A stretch of 64,000 nucleotides of DNA from Salibacterium aidingense DSM 18341 (GTDB lineage Bacteria; Bacillota; Bacilli; Bacillales; Marinococcaceae). The notes under the pieces were generated by a model. That model saw only the letters and a list, made by a program, of their open reading frames with translations. It did not search any database and had not been told where the DNA came from. The stretch's first letter is position 1; each line of letters begins with the position of its first letter. This document shows positions 16,879 through 24,897 of this stretch, one piece after another. The position numbers and the translations under genes are program-made. Location: contig NZ_AUCI01000017.1 in the NCBI RefSeq assembly GCF_000429685.1, positions 1 through 64,000 on the forward strand, read 5' to 3'.

Positions 16879-16953
16879 TAAAAAAGGATCAGCAAATAAA
16901 CAACCTATAGCACAGCTTTGTGATTCAGAAGTTTATCTGCTCATCCTTGAGCG
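16879..16953 (-). terminator. terminator-like structure T1 in the hagA leader, with a GGA hairpin
   Basis: Minus strand: 16931-16948 pairs with 16884-16901 over 18 positions with only one true mismatch and one G-U pair, followed by TTTTTT (16880-16885). The upstream arm alone folds as GCTC-AAGGAT-GAGC (16939-16952), the same 14 bases as in T2. T1 lies between the sigma-D promoter and the broken csrA. Confidence 0.65.
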
Positions 16954-16985
16954 GAGATGTATGATTGTGGAAAAAAGTTATTTCA

Positions 16986-16997
16986 CCTATCCTTAGG
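16986..16997 (-). promoter_or_regulatory. GGA-loop mini-hairpin in the hagA leader
   Basis: Minus strand CCTAAGGATAGG: CCTA pairs with TAGG around AGGA. Another potential CsrA site about 30 bases after the expected transcript start. Small and therefore uncertain on its own. Confidence 0.4.
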
Positions 16998-17030
16998 CGT
17001 TATACCTACATCATTTCCTTTGTATATTTA

Positions 17031-17056
17031 TTATCGGCAGAATTTTATACTTTTTA
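17031..17056 (-). promoter_or_regulatory. sigma-D promoter of the hagA leader
   Basis: Minus strand TAAA, 14-base spacer, GCCGATAA, one mismatch from the sigma-D consensus. It lies 45 bases beyond the hagB terminator and about 620 bases before hagA. I saw no equally good promoter between it and hagA. Confidence 0.7.
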
Positions 17057-17102
17057 ATAGTTTTCCAAAAAATTTATTTGCAAAATTCGAGGAGTGACAG
17101 GC

Positions 17103-17137
17103 ACCAAAAAAAGACCCCAGCAAAGCTGGAGTCTTAA
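17103..17137 (-). terminator. hagB terminator
   Basis: GACTCCAGC and GCTGGGGTC pair on the minus strand around TTT, followed by a run of seven T. It directly follows hagB. Confidence 0.85.
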
Positions 17138-17148
17138 TAGAAATAAGT

Positions 17149-18417
17149 TTATTGAAGCAGTTGAAGTACGGACTGTGGCTGCTGGTTAGCTTGTGCGAGC
17201 ATAGATTGAGAAGCTTGTGCCAAGACATTAGCTCGAGTTTGCTCCATCATTTCTTGTGCCATATCAACATCACGAATACGAGATTCAGATGCTTGTAGGT
17301 TTTCAGAAGAAGTATCAAGGTTATTAATAGTATGCTCTAAACGATTTTGAGTAGCACCTAATTTTGAACGTTCAGCTGAGACAGTTTCAACCGCTTCATT
17401 AATTTGTGTAATAGCAGCATCTGCCGAAGCCTGTGAAGAAATATCAATTCCTCCAACCTCTACTTCATCACCATCAGCTAGGGCTGCTTCAAACGTTATT
17501 ACAGTACCATCACCATTTTCAAATGTTGTACCACCATCTGTAGAAGTTGCAACTGTATCACCATTGCTATCAACAAGTGTTTCATCAGTTCCGTTGTATT
17601 CATAAGAGCCGGCTTCTAAACCGCTATTTTGAACAGTTCCTTCTGCTGTAACATCGCCAGCATCATCTACTTCAATAGTCCCACCAGTAACAAGTGCTTT
17701 AGATCCACTAAAGTCTATAGTGTCATCTCCATCTGCTGCAGTGTAAGTGGCTCCATCATCAGTACTAGTTGCAACAACTTCACCATTTGAATTAATCATG
17801 TCATAGTTACCATCACTGTTTTCTTGTACTGTATAAGAACCTTCACTTATATCTTCAGTAGTATCTCCACCGTCACTTACTGTAGAAGCAACTTCAATTG
17901 CAGCATCTCCTGCCATACCTAGATTAAATCCACGCATGTCATCAACAGATAAGCTTAAATTTTGTCCTTCATTAGCTCCAATTTGAAACTTATTATCCAG
18001 TGAACCATCAAGTAGGTTTTGTGTGTTAAACTCTGTATTGTTACCTATTCTACTAATTTCTTCGGACAATGCATCAACTTCTTTTTGAAGTTCTTCTCTA
18101 TCAGCTGCTGTATTAGTATCGTTAGCTGACTGTACAGCTAGTTCACGCATACGTTGTAAAATAGAATGTGTTTCCTGCATCGCGCCTTCTGCTGTTTGAA
18201 TCATAGAAATTCCATCTTGACCGTTACGACTGGCTTGATCGAGGCCGCGGATCTGGCCGCGCATTTTCTCGGAAATCGCAAGCCCTGCTGCGTCGTCACC
18301 GGCACGGTTGATGCGCTGTCCGGAAGAAAGTTTCTCCATGGAACTCTGCATTGCGTCACGATTTTGTCCTAGTTGGTTGTAAGTATTCAGCGCGGGAATG
18401 TTACTGTTAATAATCAT
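17149..18417 (-). CDS. hag: flagellin B
   Basis: 422 residues with canonical flagellin ends: MIINSNIPALNTYNQLG at the start and the same QPQSVLQLLQ end as flagellin A. The first 170 and last 80 residues are highly similar in the two paralogues; the acidic middle (about 175-340) is divergent, with repeated GSYTVQEN/AGSYEY-like motifs. It has its own perfect sigma-D promoter, a short leader with two CsrA-type sites and a strong terminator, so it looks like the main flagellin gene. The ATG has AAGGAGG at a good distance. Confidence 0.95.
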   Translation of the reverse strand: MIINSNIPALNTYNQLGQNRDAMQSSMEKLSSGQRINRAGDDAAGLAISEKMRGQIRGLDQASRNGQDGISMIQTAEGAMQETHSILQRMRELAVQSANDTNTAADREELQKEVDALSEEISRIGNNTEFNTQNLLDGSLDNKFQIGANEGQNLSLSVDDMRGFNLGMAGDAAIEVASTVSDGGDTTEDISEGSYTVQENSDGNYDMINSNGEVVATSTDDGATYTAADGDDTIDFSGSKALVTGGTIEVDDAGDVTAEGTVQNSGLEAGSYEYNGTDETLVDSNGDTVATSTDGGTTFENGDGTVITFEAALADGDEVEVGGIDISSQASADAAITQINEAVETVSAERSKLGATQNRLEHTINNLDTSSENLQASESRIRDVDMAQEMMEQTRANVLAQASQSMLAQANQQPQSVLQLLQ

Positions 18418-18424
18418 TAAAAAA

Positions 18425-18471
18425 TTCCTCCTTGAATGTGTGTTTTACGTTCCTCTTCCACGTCCTTGTGG
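18425..18471 (-). promoter_or_regulatory. two CsrA-type sites in the hagB leader
   Basis: Upstream site: CCAC-AAGGAC-GTGG hairpin (18458-18471), close to the CsrA consensus ACARGGAUG. Downstream site: TTC-AAGGAG-GAA (18425-18436), whose loop is the Shine-Dalgarno sequence. The pair mirrors BS1 and BS2 of the B. subtilis hag leader, where CsrA blocks translation and FliW relieves it. Intact csrA and fliW lie 2-3 kb away. Confidence 0.7.
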
Positions 18472-18542
18472 CGGAAACGCTTCTTTCGGTCGGACAGGCT
18501 CCTGTCGGCCGCCAAGATGCCTGCCTCTCCCTTACATGAATA

Positions 18543-18568
18543 ATATCGGCATGTGCTGGAAAGTTTTA
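18543..18568 (-). promoter_or_regulatory. sigma-D promoter of hagB
   Basis: Minus strand TAAA, 14-base spacer, GCCGATAT: exact consensus. The leader is about 120 bases long and includes a GACAGG/CCTGTC hairpin before the CsrA-type sites. Confidence 0.85.
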
Positions 18569-18785
18569 AGGGGTTTTTTGATTTTCTGAAGAAAAGATTA
18601 GGGATTATTTGGGGCATTTGTTCTTTTATGAAGGAACATGTTTTGAAAAAGTATACATGTTTGCTAATAATTTGAAAATTTATTAGGAAAGTACTGGATA
18701 TTTGTTCCTGGGTGTGGTTATATAATATACATAGAGACGGCACCATGGAGATACTTCTACATTTTATTAGGAGGGGTTTTGATTC

Positions 18786-19274
18786 ATGGAAGGTTTCAAG
18801 GAAATCAGAAAAACGTATGATGTAGTTCAGAAGACGATGGGGTTGGTGTCCGTTTTTGACAAGGAAGCGAGAACGCTAGTGTATGAAACGAGAGGAACAA
18901 TTGTTTTTACGGAAGAGAGGACAAGGGACATTATGGAACGGGCCTGCCTGCGGGGCGGCTCCTCGATGGACGGCCGGTTTACATATGTCGAGAAGATGCT
19001 TGGGATGAAACAGCGTAAACCGATTCCGGTCAATGAAGGATGGGGGATCTATGCGTTTCCTTTATTCGGCCAGAAGCGTCTGGATAACAGCTGGTTTTTT
19101 TATTCCCACATCAGCCATGCCCAGACTGATAAAACTGATGGCAGGACCTATCTCGTTTTTTATAATGGGCAGCGGGTACCGGTTGATGTTTCCCTCCACC
19201 AGATCCGGCAGCAGATTTTGAAAGTGAGCCGCTGCAAAACGATGTTTGAAGACAGAAACCACCGCGGGGAATAA
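18786..19274 (+). CDS. comK: ComK-like competence transcription factor
   Basis: 162 residues. The pattern GSSMDGRFTYVEKMLGMKQR, KPIPVNEGWGIYAFPLFGQK, SWFFYSHI, VFYNGQRVPVDVS and QQILKVSRCKTMFEDR follows ComK along its length (GSS-GR, K-PI-V, FPT, W--H, F-NG, S---F--Q). ComK switches on DNA-uptake genes and its own gene. This version lacks about 25-30 residues at the C-terminus compared with B. subtilis ComK (192 residues), the part used for MecA binding, and an N-terminal few. AGGAGG precedes ATG 18786; TATAAT at 18721-18726 is a likely -10. It lies opposite the flagellin genes, near comF. Confidence 0.75.
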   Translation: MEGFKEIRKTYDVVQKTMGLVSVFDKEARTLVYETRGTIVFTEERTRDIMERACLRGGSSMDGRFTYVEKMLGMKQRKPIPVNEGWGIYAFPLFGQKRLDNSWFFYSHISHAQTDKTDGRTYLVFYNGQRVPVDVSLHQIRQQILKVSRCKTMFEDRNHRGE

Positions 19275-19275
19275 T

Positions 19276-19460
19276 GGGGAAAAGCGCAAGCGCCCTGGGG
19301 AGCCGCGACAGGTTCTGCGACGCACAGGAGGGGCTAGTGCCGCCGTTTTCCACAGGACGTGGGAGCTTGTAGGCGGCGATTCTTCTACTGCGCAGGGCAG
19401 CCTGCTGCCCGGAGTCGCACGGGAAGAAACCCCGAGCGGCTGGGCGCTGGAGCTGGATTT
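19276..19460. repeat. folded multi-arm palindromic element after comK
   Basis: 185 bases with nested pairing: outer arms AGCGCCC (19289-19295) plus AGCCGC (19301-19306) against GCGGCT plus GGGCGCT (19436-19448); second stem TGCGAC (19316-19321) against GTCGCA (19414-19419); inside it two hairpins, GCCGCC/GGCGGC (19339-19377) and GGGCAG/CTGCCC (19395-19410). GC-rich, no coding frame of its own. The layout suggests a MITE-like or REP-like element or a structured RNA. Confidence 0.6.
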
Positions 19461-19491
19461 CAAAAACGCAAATTTTTATACCTTCCTATCT

Positions 19492-19530
19492 TCTATAAAA
19501 AATGAAGGCGCTCTGCCTTCATTTTTTATG
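19492..19530. terminator. bidirectional terminator between comK and the LuxR-type gene
   Basis: AATGAAGGC (19501-19509) and GCCTTCATT (19515-19523) form a stem flanked by A6 on the left and T6 on the right, serving convergent transcripts. Confidence 0.75.
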
Positions 19531-20227
19531 AAATCTGAACCCAGCCTTCTTCGATCGCCCGTTTAATCGTATGGGTGCGGTCGTTGGCCTCCATTTTTCT
19601 CGTTAGATGACTGACGTGGTTATTGACGGTCGCCACCGCCAGAAAGCATTCTTCCGCGATCTTGCGGTTGCTTTTTCCTTCGAGGATTTTTTCAAAGATA
19701 CGGACTTCTGCTTCCGACAATACGGCACGGGCCTTATTGGTGTCTAAATGTAAGTCCTGAATCGGTTCCCGATGGAACGCTTCGTGCATGGTCCGGTATC
19801 TCTCGACGAGGTGTGGTTGAAATAACGGGTCAATATAAATCAAAAACTGCATGGACCTTTGAAAGTGATCCTGCCACTGCAGGTCAGAGCGGTCGGATGC
19901 AAGAACGATCGATATTTCATTTTGGAGCAGTTCCTCCAGCAGCTCTGCTTTATCGGAGGGCAGATTGATGCCAAGCCGGAAATAGGTTTGTGCTGCCTGG
20001 AGCTGGTGGACTTGTTCATAGAGGGTTTGTTCATCACAGGAGGCGTGATAGATCGTGTCTTTTTTTAACCCGTTTTTTATAACATCCATTAAGGCGCAGG
20101 CCTGTTCTTCCACTACGACCTTTCCTATTTCTTCTCCTGCTTTTTTGACAAGGTTGGTTCCTGCTGCATCCAGAAATAATGTCGGCAATCTCGTTCCTTT
20201 ATCTTTCTGGTAGAATGCGTTTGCCAT
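19526..20227 (-). CDS. orphan LuxR/GerE-type regulator with unrecognised N-terminal domain
   Basis: 233 residues from ATG 20227 (GGGGG upstream). The C-terminal 65 residues form a LuxR-type helix-turn-helix (LSEAEVRIFEKILEGKSNRK, VATVNNHVSHL, NDRTHTIKRAIEEGWVQI) that reads very like DegU's output domain further along this window. The N-terminal 165 residues are not a normal receiver: the acidic pocket and phospho-Asp of DegU are absent. It might sense something else or act without phosphorylation. It lies next to csrA-fliW, so a role in motility or competence is plausible. Confidence 0.7.
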   Translation of the reverse strand: MANAFYQKDKGTRLPTLFLDAAGTNLVKKAGEEIGKVVVEEQACALMDVIKNGLKKDTIYHASCDEQTLYEQVHQLQAAQTYFRLGINLPSDKAELLEELLQNEISIVLASDRSDLQWQDHFQRSMQFLIYIDPLFQPHLVERYRTMHEAFHREPIQDLHLDTNKARAVLSEAEVRIFEKILEGKSNRKIAEECFLAVATVNNHVSHLTRKMEANDRTHTIKRAIEEGWVQIS

Positions 20228-20299
20228 TATGTATTCCCCCTGATTGCTCCCCCGGTGTTTTGTATTTCTATTATTGTATTTCTTCCACACACTCCCTGC

Positions 20300-20498
20300 C
20301 CTTTTCCCCTTTTTCCATCCCTTCCATTTCCAGTAAAAAAATAATTATTTCTTTTCATCATACCTGTTCCCGTCTTTTTACACAAGGAACGAGAGTACCT
20401 TTATTACTCATTATAGACGGGATTCTTTGGTCTGATATCCTACTTCTGTCCCGGCATGACTGGACAATTAGACTATACGGAAGGGGGAAGCGGGGTTT
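20300..20498. other. intergenic region downstream of csrA
   Basis: Roughly 200 bases between the LuxR-type gene and csrA. CCCGTCT (about 20371) and AGACGGG (about 20415) could form a weak long-loop stem that ends the csrA transcript. No gene seen. Confidence 0.35.
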
Positions 20499-20729
20499 TT
20501 ATTTTTTCATCTGCCGGGATAATGCTTCTAGTATGGAAAGGTTATCTTCCCCGGCCGCCTGATTGTTTTCTTCTTGAATGGAGAGATAAATTTCCTTTCG
20601 ATGGATATCCACATGCTGCGGAGCGTCAATGCCGATTTTGACTTGATCGCCGTCGATAGCGACCACTTTTATTTCAATGTCCTCTCCGACCTGGATCGAC
20701 TGGTTTGTTTTGCGTGTTAGTACCAGCAT
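20499..20729 (-). CDS. csrA: carbon storage regulator CsrA (translational repressor of flagellin)
   Basis: 76 residues, [20 protein letters not shown] at the start and the RNA-binding region [17 protein letters not shown] intact. In Bacillaceae CsrA blocks the hag ribosome binding site and is sequestered by FliW when flagellin is low. The start overlaps the fliW stop by one base (TGATG), the normal coupled arrangement. A broken paralogue lies at 16608-16829. Confidence 0.95.
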   Translation of the reverse strand: MLVLTRKTNQSIQVGEDIEIKVVAIDGDQVKIGIDAPQHVDIHRKEIYLSIQEENNQAAGEDNLSILEALSRQMKK

Positions 20730-21190
20730 CAGCGCGCCCCCTTCTGGTTCACCGAGTTCCCGGGTTCCTGCGAAAAAATGGAATGCTTGGTTTCATAGGA
20801 GGATTCGCTGAGGATAATCTGCTTTCCTTTTTTTTCGGCCATGTTGATGATAATCGGAGCCTGCAGATTGGCCGTCGTCCGGGAAAATGGTTCCTGCAGG
20901 GTGAGGACAGTGAACAGGGCGACGTCTTCCTGTTTCTCGATATCGAGCTGCTCAATCACGCCGTCTGATACTTCGACCTGATAGTCATCAAAAAAATGGA
21001 ACGGATCAGTGACCACAAACGCCAGAGAAGGGGTGTGAATGGACTGTAAAATAAAAAATACCTCATCGCTGCTGAAGGGAAGCAGCACAAAGGCTGTTTC
21101 GTCTTCAAACGCGGGGAGGCCCTGTTCAAAATTCAAAATCTGCTCTTCTTTTATTTCTATCTCACCAAGGTATTTCGTTTGGAGTTTCAA
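20729..21190 (-). CDS. fliW: flagellar assembly factor FliW
   Basis: 153 residues. Typical FliW opening ([20 protein letters not shown], then GLPAFEDE) and the [19 protein letters not shown] core. FliW binds either flagellin or CsrA, so it links filament export to flagellin translation. Coupled to csrA by a one-base overlap and preceded by yviE 27 bases upstream. The tail after about residue 140 is short and variable. Confidence 0.95.
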   Translation of the reverse strand: MKLQTKYLGEIEIKEEQILNFEQGLPAFEDETAFVLLPFSSDEVFFILQSIHTPSLAFVVTDPFHFFDDYQVEVSDGVIEQLDIEKQEDVALFTVLTLQEPFSRTTANLQAPIIINMAEKKGKQIILSESSYETKHSIFSQEPGNSVNQKGAR

Positions 21191-21217
21191 AGGGGGTATC
21201 CACCTTTTTTATAGATT

Positions 21218-21808
21218 TTACAGAGTGCGGTTGACTTGGCCGCCGACAACCTGAAACGAGATGCTCGGCTTTTGTTCCAGGTAATGCTGCACTTCCCAGC
21301 GCGGGATGTTAATCTCTGGTTCGTTCGTTTCTACCTGGATATCTGCTTCGGCTCGTTCCACCTCAAAGGAGATCTCATGAGGGTCCACCTCGAATTTCAC
21401 TTTATCGGCGCTTTCCGGAATGTAGCCAAGCTCTGTTTCCAGGCTGATCAGACGGGTATTTTGTTTGGCAATGGCAGCAATGGCGCTTCCTCTGCCCCCA
21501 TTCTCATCAATGGACTTCAGCTGTTCTCCCTCCCGCATCGTTTTCGCTGCGAATTCTAGCGCCGTATGTTTGGCTTTCTGGAGAAATTCGCTGGAACGTT
21601 CAAGCGGGGGAACCAGGCCGGCATCTTTAAACGCTTCCGACTGATCAATGTTCACTTTTGCCGCTTTGGTTGAAATTTCCACCGTGTCCATAACATGCTG
21701 CTCGATCTTCAGGTCAGCCGGGGGCTGGCGGAGCTGCATGGGGGGACGTGTTATCGAGGTGCCTACTTTGGCATCTGTTGTCGTGATTTCCACCCTTGGC
21801 ATCTCCAT
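21218..21808 (-). CDS. yviE: YviE/DUF6470 flagellar-operon protein
   Basis: 196 residues beginning MEMPRVEITTTDAKVGTSIT, with a motif LRQPPADLKIEQ that is typical of the YviE family (proteins of unknown function between flgL and fliW). No signal peptide or membrane segment. The position between flgL and fliW is the same as in B. subtilis. AAGGGGG precedes the ATG; the second Met two codons later is an equally possible start. Confidence 0.82.
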   Translation of the reverse strand: MEMPRVEITTTDAKVGTSITRPPMQLRQPPADLKIEQHVMDTVEISTKAAKVNIDQSEAFKDAGLVPPLERSSEFLQKAKHTALEFAAKTMREGEQLKSIDENGGRGSAIAAIAKQNTRLISLETELGYIPESADKVKFEVDPHEISFEVERAEADIQVETNEPEINIPRWEVQHYLEQKPSISFQVVGGQVNRTL

Positions 21809-21831
21809 ACATCGATCCCCCTTTTTTCAGC

Positions 21832-22941
21832 TTAACGCAGGAAATCCATCAAGGTCGGCTGAATGATACGCGCTCCTGAAGAGAGTGCCGCCTGATGCAC
21901 ATTTTCCTGGCTCATCAAATCCGTGATGACCTTTTCCATATCCGCATCTTCGTTTTCAGACATGATCCGCTCTGCTGTAACTTCCTGTTCCCCGAGCCGG
22001 GATTCAATCATTTCGACGCGGTTTAGGCGCGCCCCGACTTCCGCCCGTTCGTTCACCGTGTTGTTAATGTGGGAATCAATCGTATCGATAAACCCGGTCA
22101 GGTCTTCTCCCTCCGTGTCCGGGTCGTTGAGCTTCTGTTCCAGCTCCTTCAGGTCTCCGAAGAGGGCATTATTGAACGTGTTCTGGGGACGGGAATTGGC
22201 TTTAATGGTAACGCCTTTCAACAGTTCAATTTCGACGTCGTCCTGGTTCGTAGAAACAGCATCCGTTTGAGAAACCACCACATCAGAAGCGTCCAACTCC
22301 TCGATGTTGTCCTCTGCATCTGTGTACGCCACTGTGTTCTCATCCAAGACTTGAATTTGGGTCCCATCTTCGTTCTCATACACGGCATCATCCCCGCCGG
22401 CATGAGTATACACTTTCCCATCCATGGTGATCTGATGCTGGGAGAGAACATCTTCTCCGGCGCCATCCAATGTGTCCGCCCCTACATCAAATCCATCTTC
22501 ATCGATAGGGGGATTGGTTGTATTGGCTCCGTTGAAAATATATTTTCCATTGGACTGCGTATTGCCCATGGAGACGATATGGTCAAACAGCTGGGAAACT
22601 TCCTCGGCAATGTTTCCGCGCTGGCCTTCCTCGTAGGAATCGTTAGCAGCCTGCGTGGTCAGCTCCCGTACCCGCTGCAGCGCCTCGGTTGTTTTATCCA
22701 GCGCTGAATCGGTGGAATCCATCCAATTGTAAACTTCGCCGGAGTTACGCTGAAATTGTTCCACTTCGGTCACCTGAGTCCGGTAGCGCATGCCATTCAT
22801 CGCCACAACTGGATCCTGGGACGCACGCGTAATTTTTTTCCCGGTGGACAACTGATCCTGCAAATTTCCCATGCGATCAAAGCTCTGGCTGATATGACGG
22901 AGTGAATTCTGCGCCAGCATCGATTGTGTTACGCGCATCAT
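21832..22941 (-). CDS. flgL: flagellar hook-associated protein 3, FlgL
   Basis: 369 residues; hook-filament junction protein. Flagellin-like N-terminus (MRVTQSMLAQNSLRHISQS, then QLSTGKKITRASQDP) and C-terminus. The central part (about 160-240) is highly acidic. Located directly after flgK with a palindromic hairpin between them. Two adjacent ATG codons; either may be used. Confidence 0.93.
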   Translation of the reverse strand: MMRVTQSMLAQNSLRHISQSFDRMGNLQDQLSTGKKITRASQDPVVAMNGMRYRTQVTEVEQFQRNSGEVYNWMDSTDSALDKTTEALQRVRELTTQAANDSYEEGQRGNIAEEVSQLFDHIVSMGNTQSNGKYIFNGANTTNPPIDEDGFDVGADTLDGAGEDVLSQHQITMDGKVYTHAGGDDAVYENEDGTQIQVLDENTVAYTDAEDNIEELDASDVVVSQTDAVSTNQDDVEIELLKGVTIKANSRPQNTFNNALFGDLKELEQKLNDPDTEGEDLTGFIDTIDSHINNTVNERAEVGARLNRVEMIESRLGEQEVTAERIMSENEDADMEKVITDLMSQENVHQAALSSGARIIQPTLMDFLR

Positions 22942-22979
22942 GTGTCACCTTCCTCTAATTTTATCCCGGTGCTAGATTC

Positions 22980-23000
22980 CCCCGCTTCCCATAAGCGGGG
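22980..23000. promoter_or_regulatory. hairpin in the flgK-flgL gap
   Basis: CCCCGCTT and AAGCGGGG pair perfectly around five bases. No T tract follows on the minus strand, so it is more likely an RNA-processing or stability element than a terminator. Confidence 0.5.
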
Positions 23001-23008
23001 AATAACCT

Positions 23009-24865
23009 TTATCTGCCGACAAGTCCCATATTGTTAATGATCCGGTCCAGCATTTCATCCACGGCAGTAATGTTCCGCGCTGCGGCGTTGTAGGCGTGCT
23101 GGAACTGAATCATGTTGCTCATTTCTTCATCCAGTGAGACGCTGCTGACTTCCATACGGCGGCTGTCAACGCTGTCCCGCAGACTGCCCGTGTTTTCCGC
23201 TTTCTGTTCAGCTTCTGCCGTGTCTACGGCCATCTGACCGATGATTCCCTGATAATAGCTTTGTACATTGGTGGTACTGTCGCCGCCAAAATCAAGATCT
23301 TCATCTTTTACGTTCGCCAGTGCCAGGGCGTTGGAACCGTCTCCGGCAAATGCTTCAGGAGAGTACCCTTCGGTAATTTCTTCTTCTGCCGACCAGGTTG
23401 TTTCCTCTCCGGGATTTACATTTTCCGGCACACTGATCGTCAAGCCATCAATGGTAACGGAATCCCCTGTTATTCCGTCCCAACTGGTTCCGCCGTCTTC
23501 ACTGTACTCCCACGCACCACTGTCATCTACACGAACCTGAAGGTCGATAGAGTCCCCTTCATATTCTCCCGAAAGCATCGGACCGGGGACACTTTCATCT
23601 CCACTTTCAAAATTCAGCATAGCCTTGTTTGGCGAAGAAGCAGCGATGTTGTCCAAGTCATTCTTTATTTCCTGGCTGACCTGGAGGCTGGCCGCTGCGC
23701 TTTCTCCGTCTCCGTTGTCAAAGGAGAAAAACGGTACGCCGCCCTCGGTCCTGCCTCCATTGATATCGTTCAGGCTCCAGCCTTCGCGGTGCACGTCATT
23801 AAACTCACTCGCAAAAGTTTCCACCATCGTATCGAGGTCATTCATTAAATCAGGATAGGTTCCTTGATAATCGCCTGCTTCTCCAATCCCGAAATCCTCC
23901 AGCAGAGCTTTCATCTTTCCAGGGGAGTTCTCAAGATCCATCTCAATACTTTCGCCCTCGCCTTCACTGTCCCAATACATAGAAGTATCGTCGACAAATT
24001 CGTGTTTGCCGTCCTCTTCATTCACGCTGATATCAAACTGGCGGAAATCTTTATCTTCGCCGCCTTCGATAAGTTTTAGATCATCTCCGTTTTCATCTTC
24101 CATCCGATCTCCATTATCATCAAGCAGATACACGTCGACTGTCCCTTCGGCTGCATCTTCGGCATGGCCGGTGGGCTCCAGGTTGTCCACTTCAATATTC
24201 ACCATCCCGGAAAGCTCGTCCAACAGCCGGTCCCGCTCATCATACAGGTCGTTTGGCATCTGGCCGTGCGGTTCCACCCGGGAAATCTGCTCGTTCAGAT
24301 CATTGATGCGGCTGAGGATCGAATTAACTTCGCTCTGGTTGGTCTCAATCTGCTGCTTTAAATCCTGCTGGTTGGTTTCCAGCGAATCCGCAATATGGTT
24401 GAATGTTTCTGCCAGTGCCGTCCCGCGCTGGCGTACCACGGAGCGGGCGCCGGAATCTTCCGGGTTCACGGATAAGTCCTGCAGGGCGTTCCAGAATTCA
24501 TCCATCGAATTCGAAAGGCCGCTGTCGGACGGTTCATTCATCAAATCTTCAATCCGCTCCAGGGAATCATGTTTTGTCTGCCAATAACTCGCCGTGGCGT
24601 TCTCTCCGCGGTACTGGTTATCCAGGTAGCCTTCTCTGATCCGCTGAATAAAATCTGCTTCTACGCCGGTTCCCATCTGGCCAGGGACGCGGGGCGCGTT
24701 ACGGGCCGCGTTCGGGTAAGGCTCCGTTTGAGAGAAATTAACACGCTGGCGGGTATATCCTTCTGTGTTAGCATTGGAAATGTTATGTCCGGTAGTATGT
24801 AACGCCGCCTGCTGGGTAAACATTCCGCGGCGTGCTGTTTCCAGCCCATGAAAAGTTGAATACAT
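23009..24865 (-). CDS. flgK: flagellar hook-associated protein 1, FlgK
   Basis: 618 residues; first hook-filament junction protein. Starts MYSTFHGLETARRGMFTQQA with the rod/hook motif NISNANTEGYTRQRV at about 28-42, and ends with the conserved EMSNMIQFQHAYNAAARNIT helix. The middle contains long Asp/Glu-rich inserts (about 240-310 and 430-520), making it larger than B. subtilis FlgK (507) and pointing to a salt-adapted surface. GGAGGAGG precedes the ATG. Preceded by flgN. Confidence 0.94.
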   Translation of the reverse strand: MYSTFHGLETARRGMFTQQAALHTTGHNISNANTEGYTRQRVNFSQTEPYPNAARNAPRVPGQMGTGVEADFIQRIREGYLDNQYRGENATASYWQTKHDSLERIEDLMNEPSDSGLSNSMDEFWNALQDLSVNPEDSGARSVVRQRGTALAETFNHIADSLETNQQDLKQQIETNQSEVNSILSRINDLNEQISRVEPHGQMPNDLYDERDRLLDELSGMVNIEVDNLEPTGHAEDAAEGTVDVYLLDDNGDRMEDENGDDLKLIEGGEDKDFRQFDISVNEEDGKHEFVDDTSMYWDSEGEGESIEMDLENSPGKMKALLEDFGIGEAGDYQGTYPDLMNDLDTMVETFASEFNDVHREGWSLNDINGGRTEGGVPFFSFDNGDGESAAASLQVSQEIKNDLDNIAASSPNKAMLNFESGDESVPGPMLSGEYEGDSIDLQVRVDDSGAWEYSEDGGTSWDGITGDSVTIDGLTISVPENVNPGEETTWSAEEEITEGYSPEAFAGDGSNALALANVKDEDLDFGGDSTTNVQSYYQGIIGQMAVDTAEAEQKAENTGSLRDSVDSRRMEVSSVSLDEEMSNMIQFQHAYNAAARNITAVDEMLDRIINNMGLVGR

Positions 24866-24897
24866 GACCGTTCCTCCTCCATTTTTCTAAAACAATT

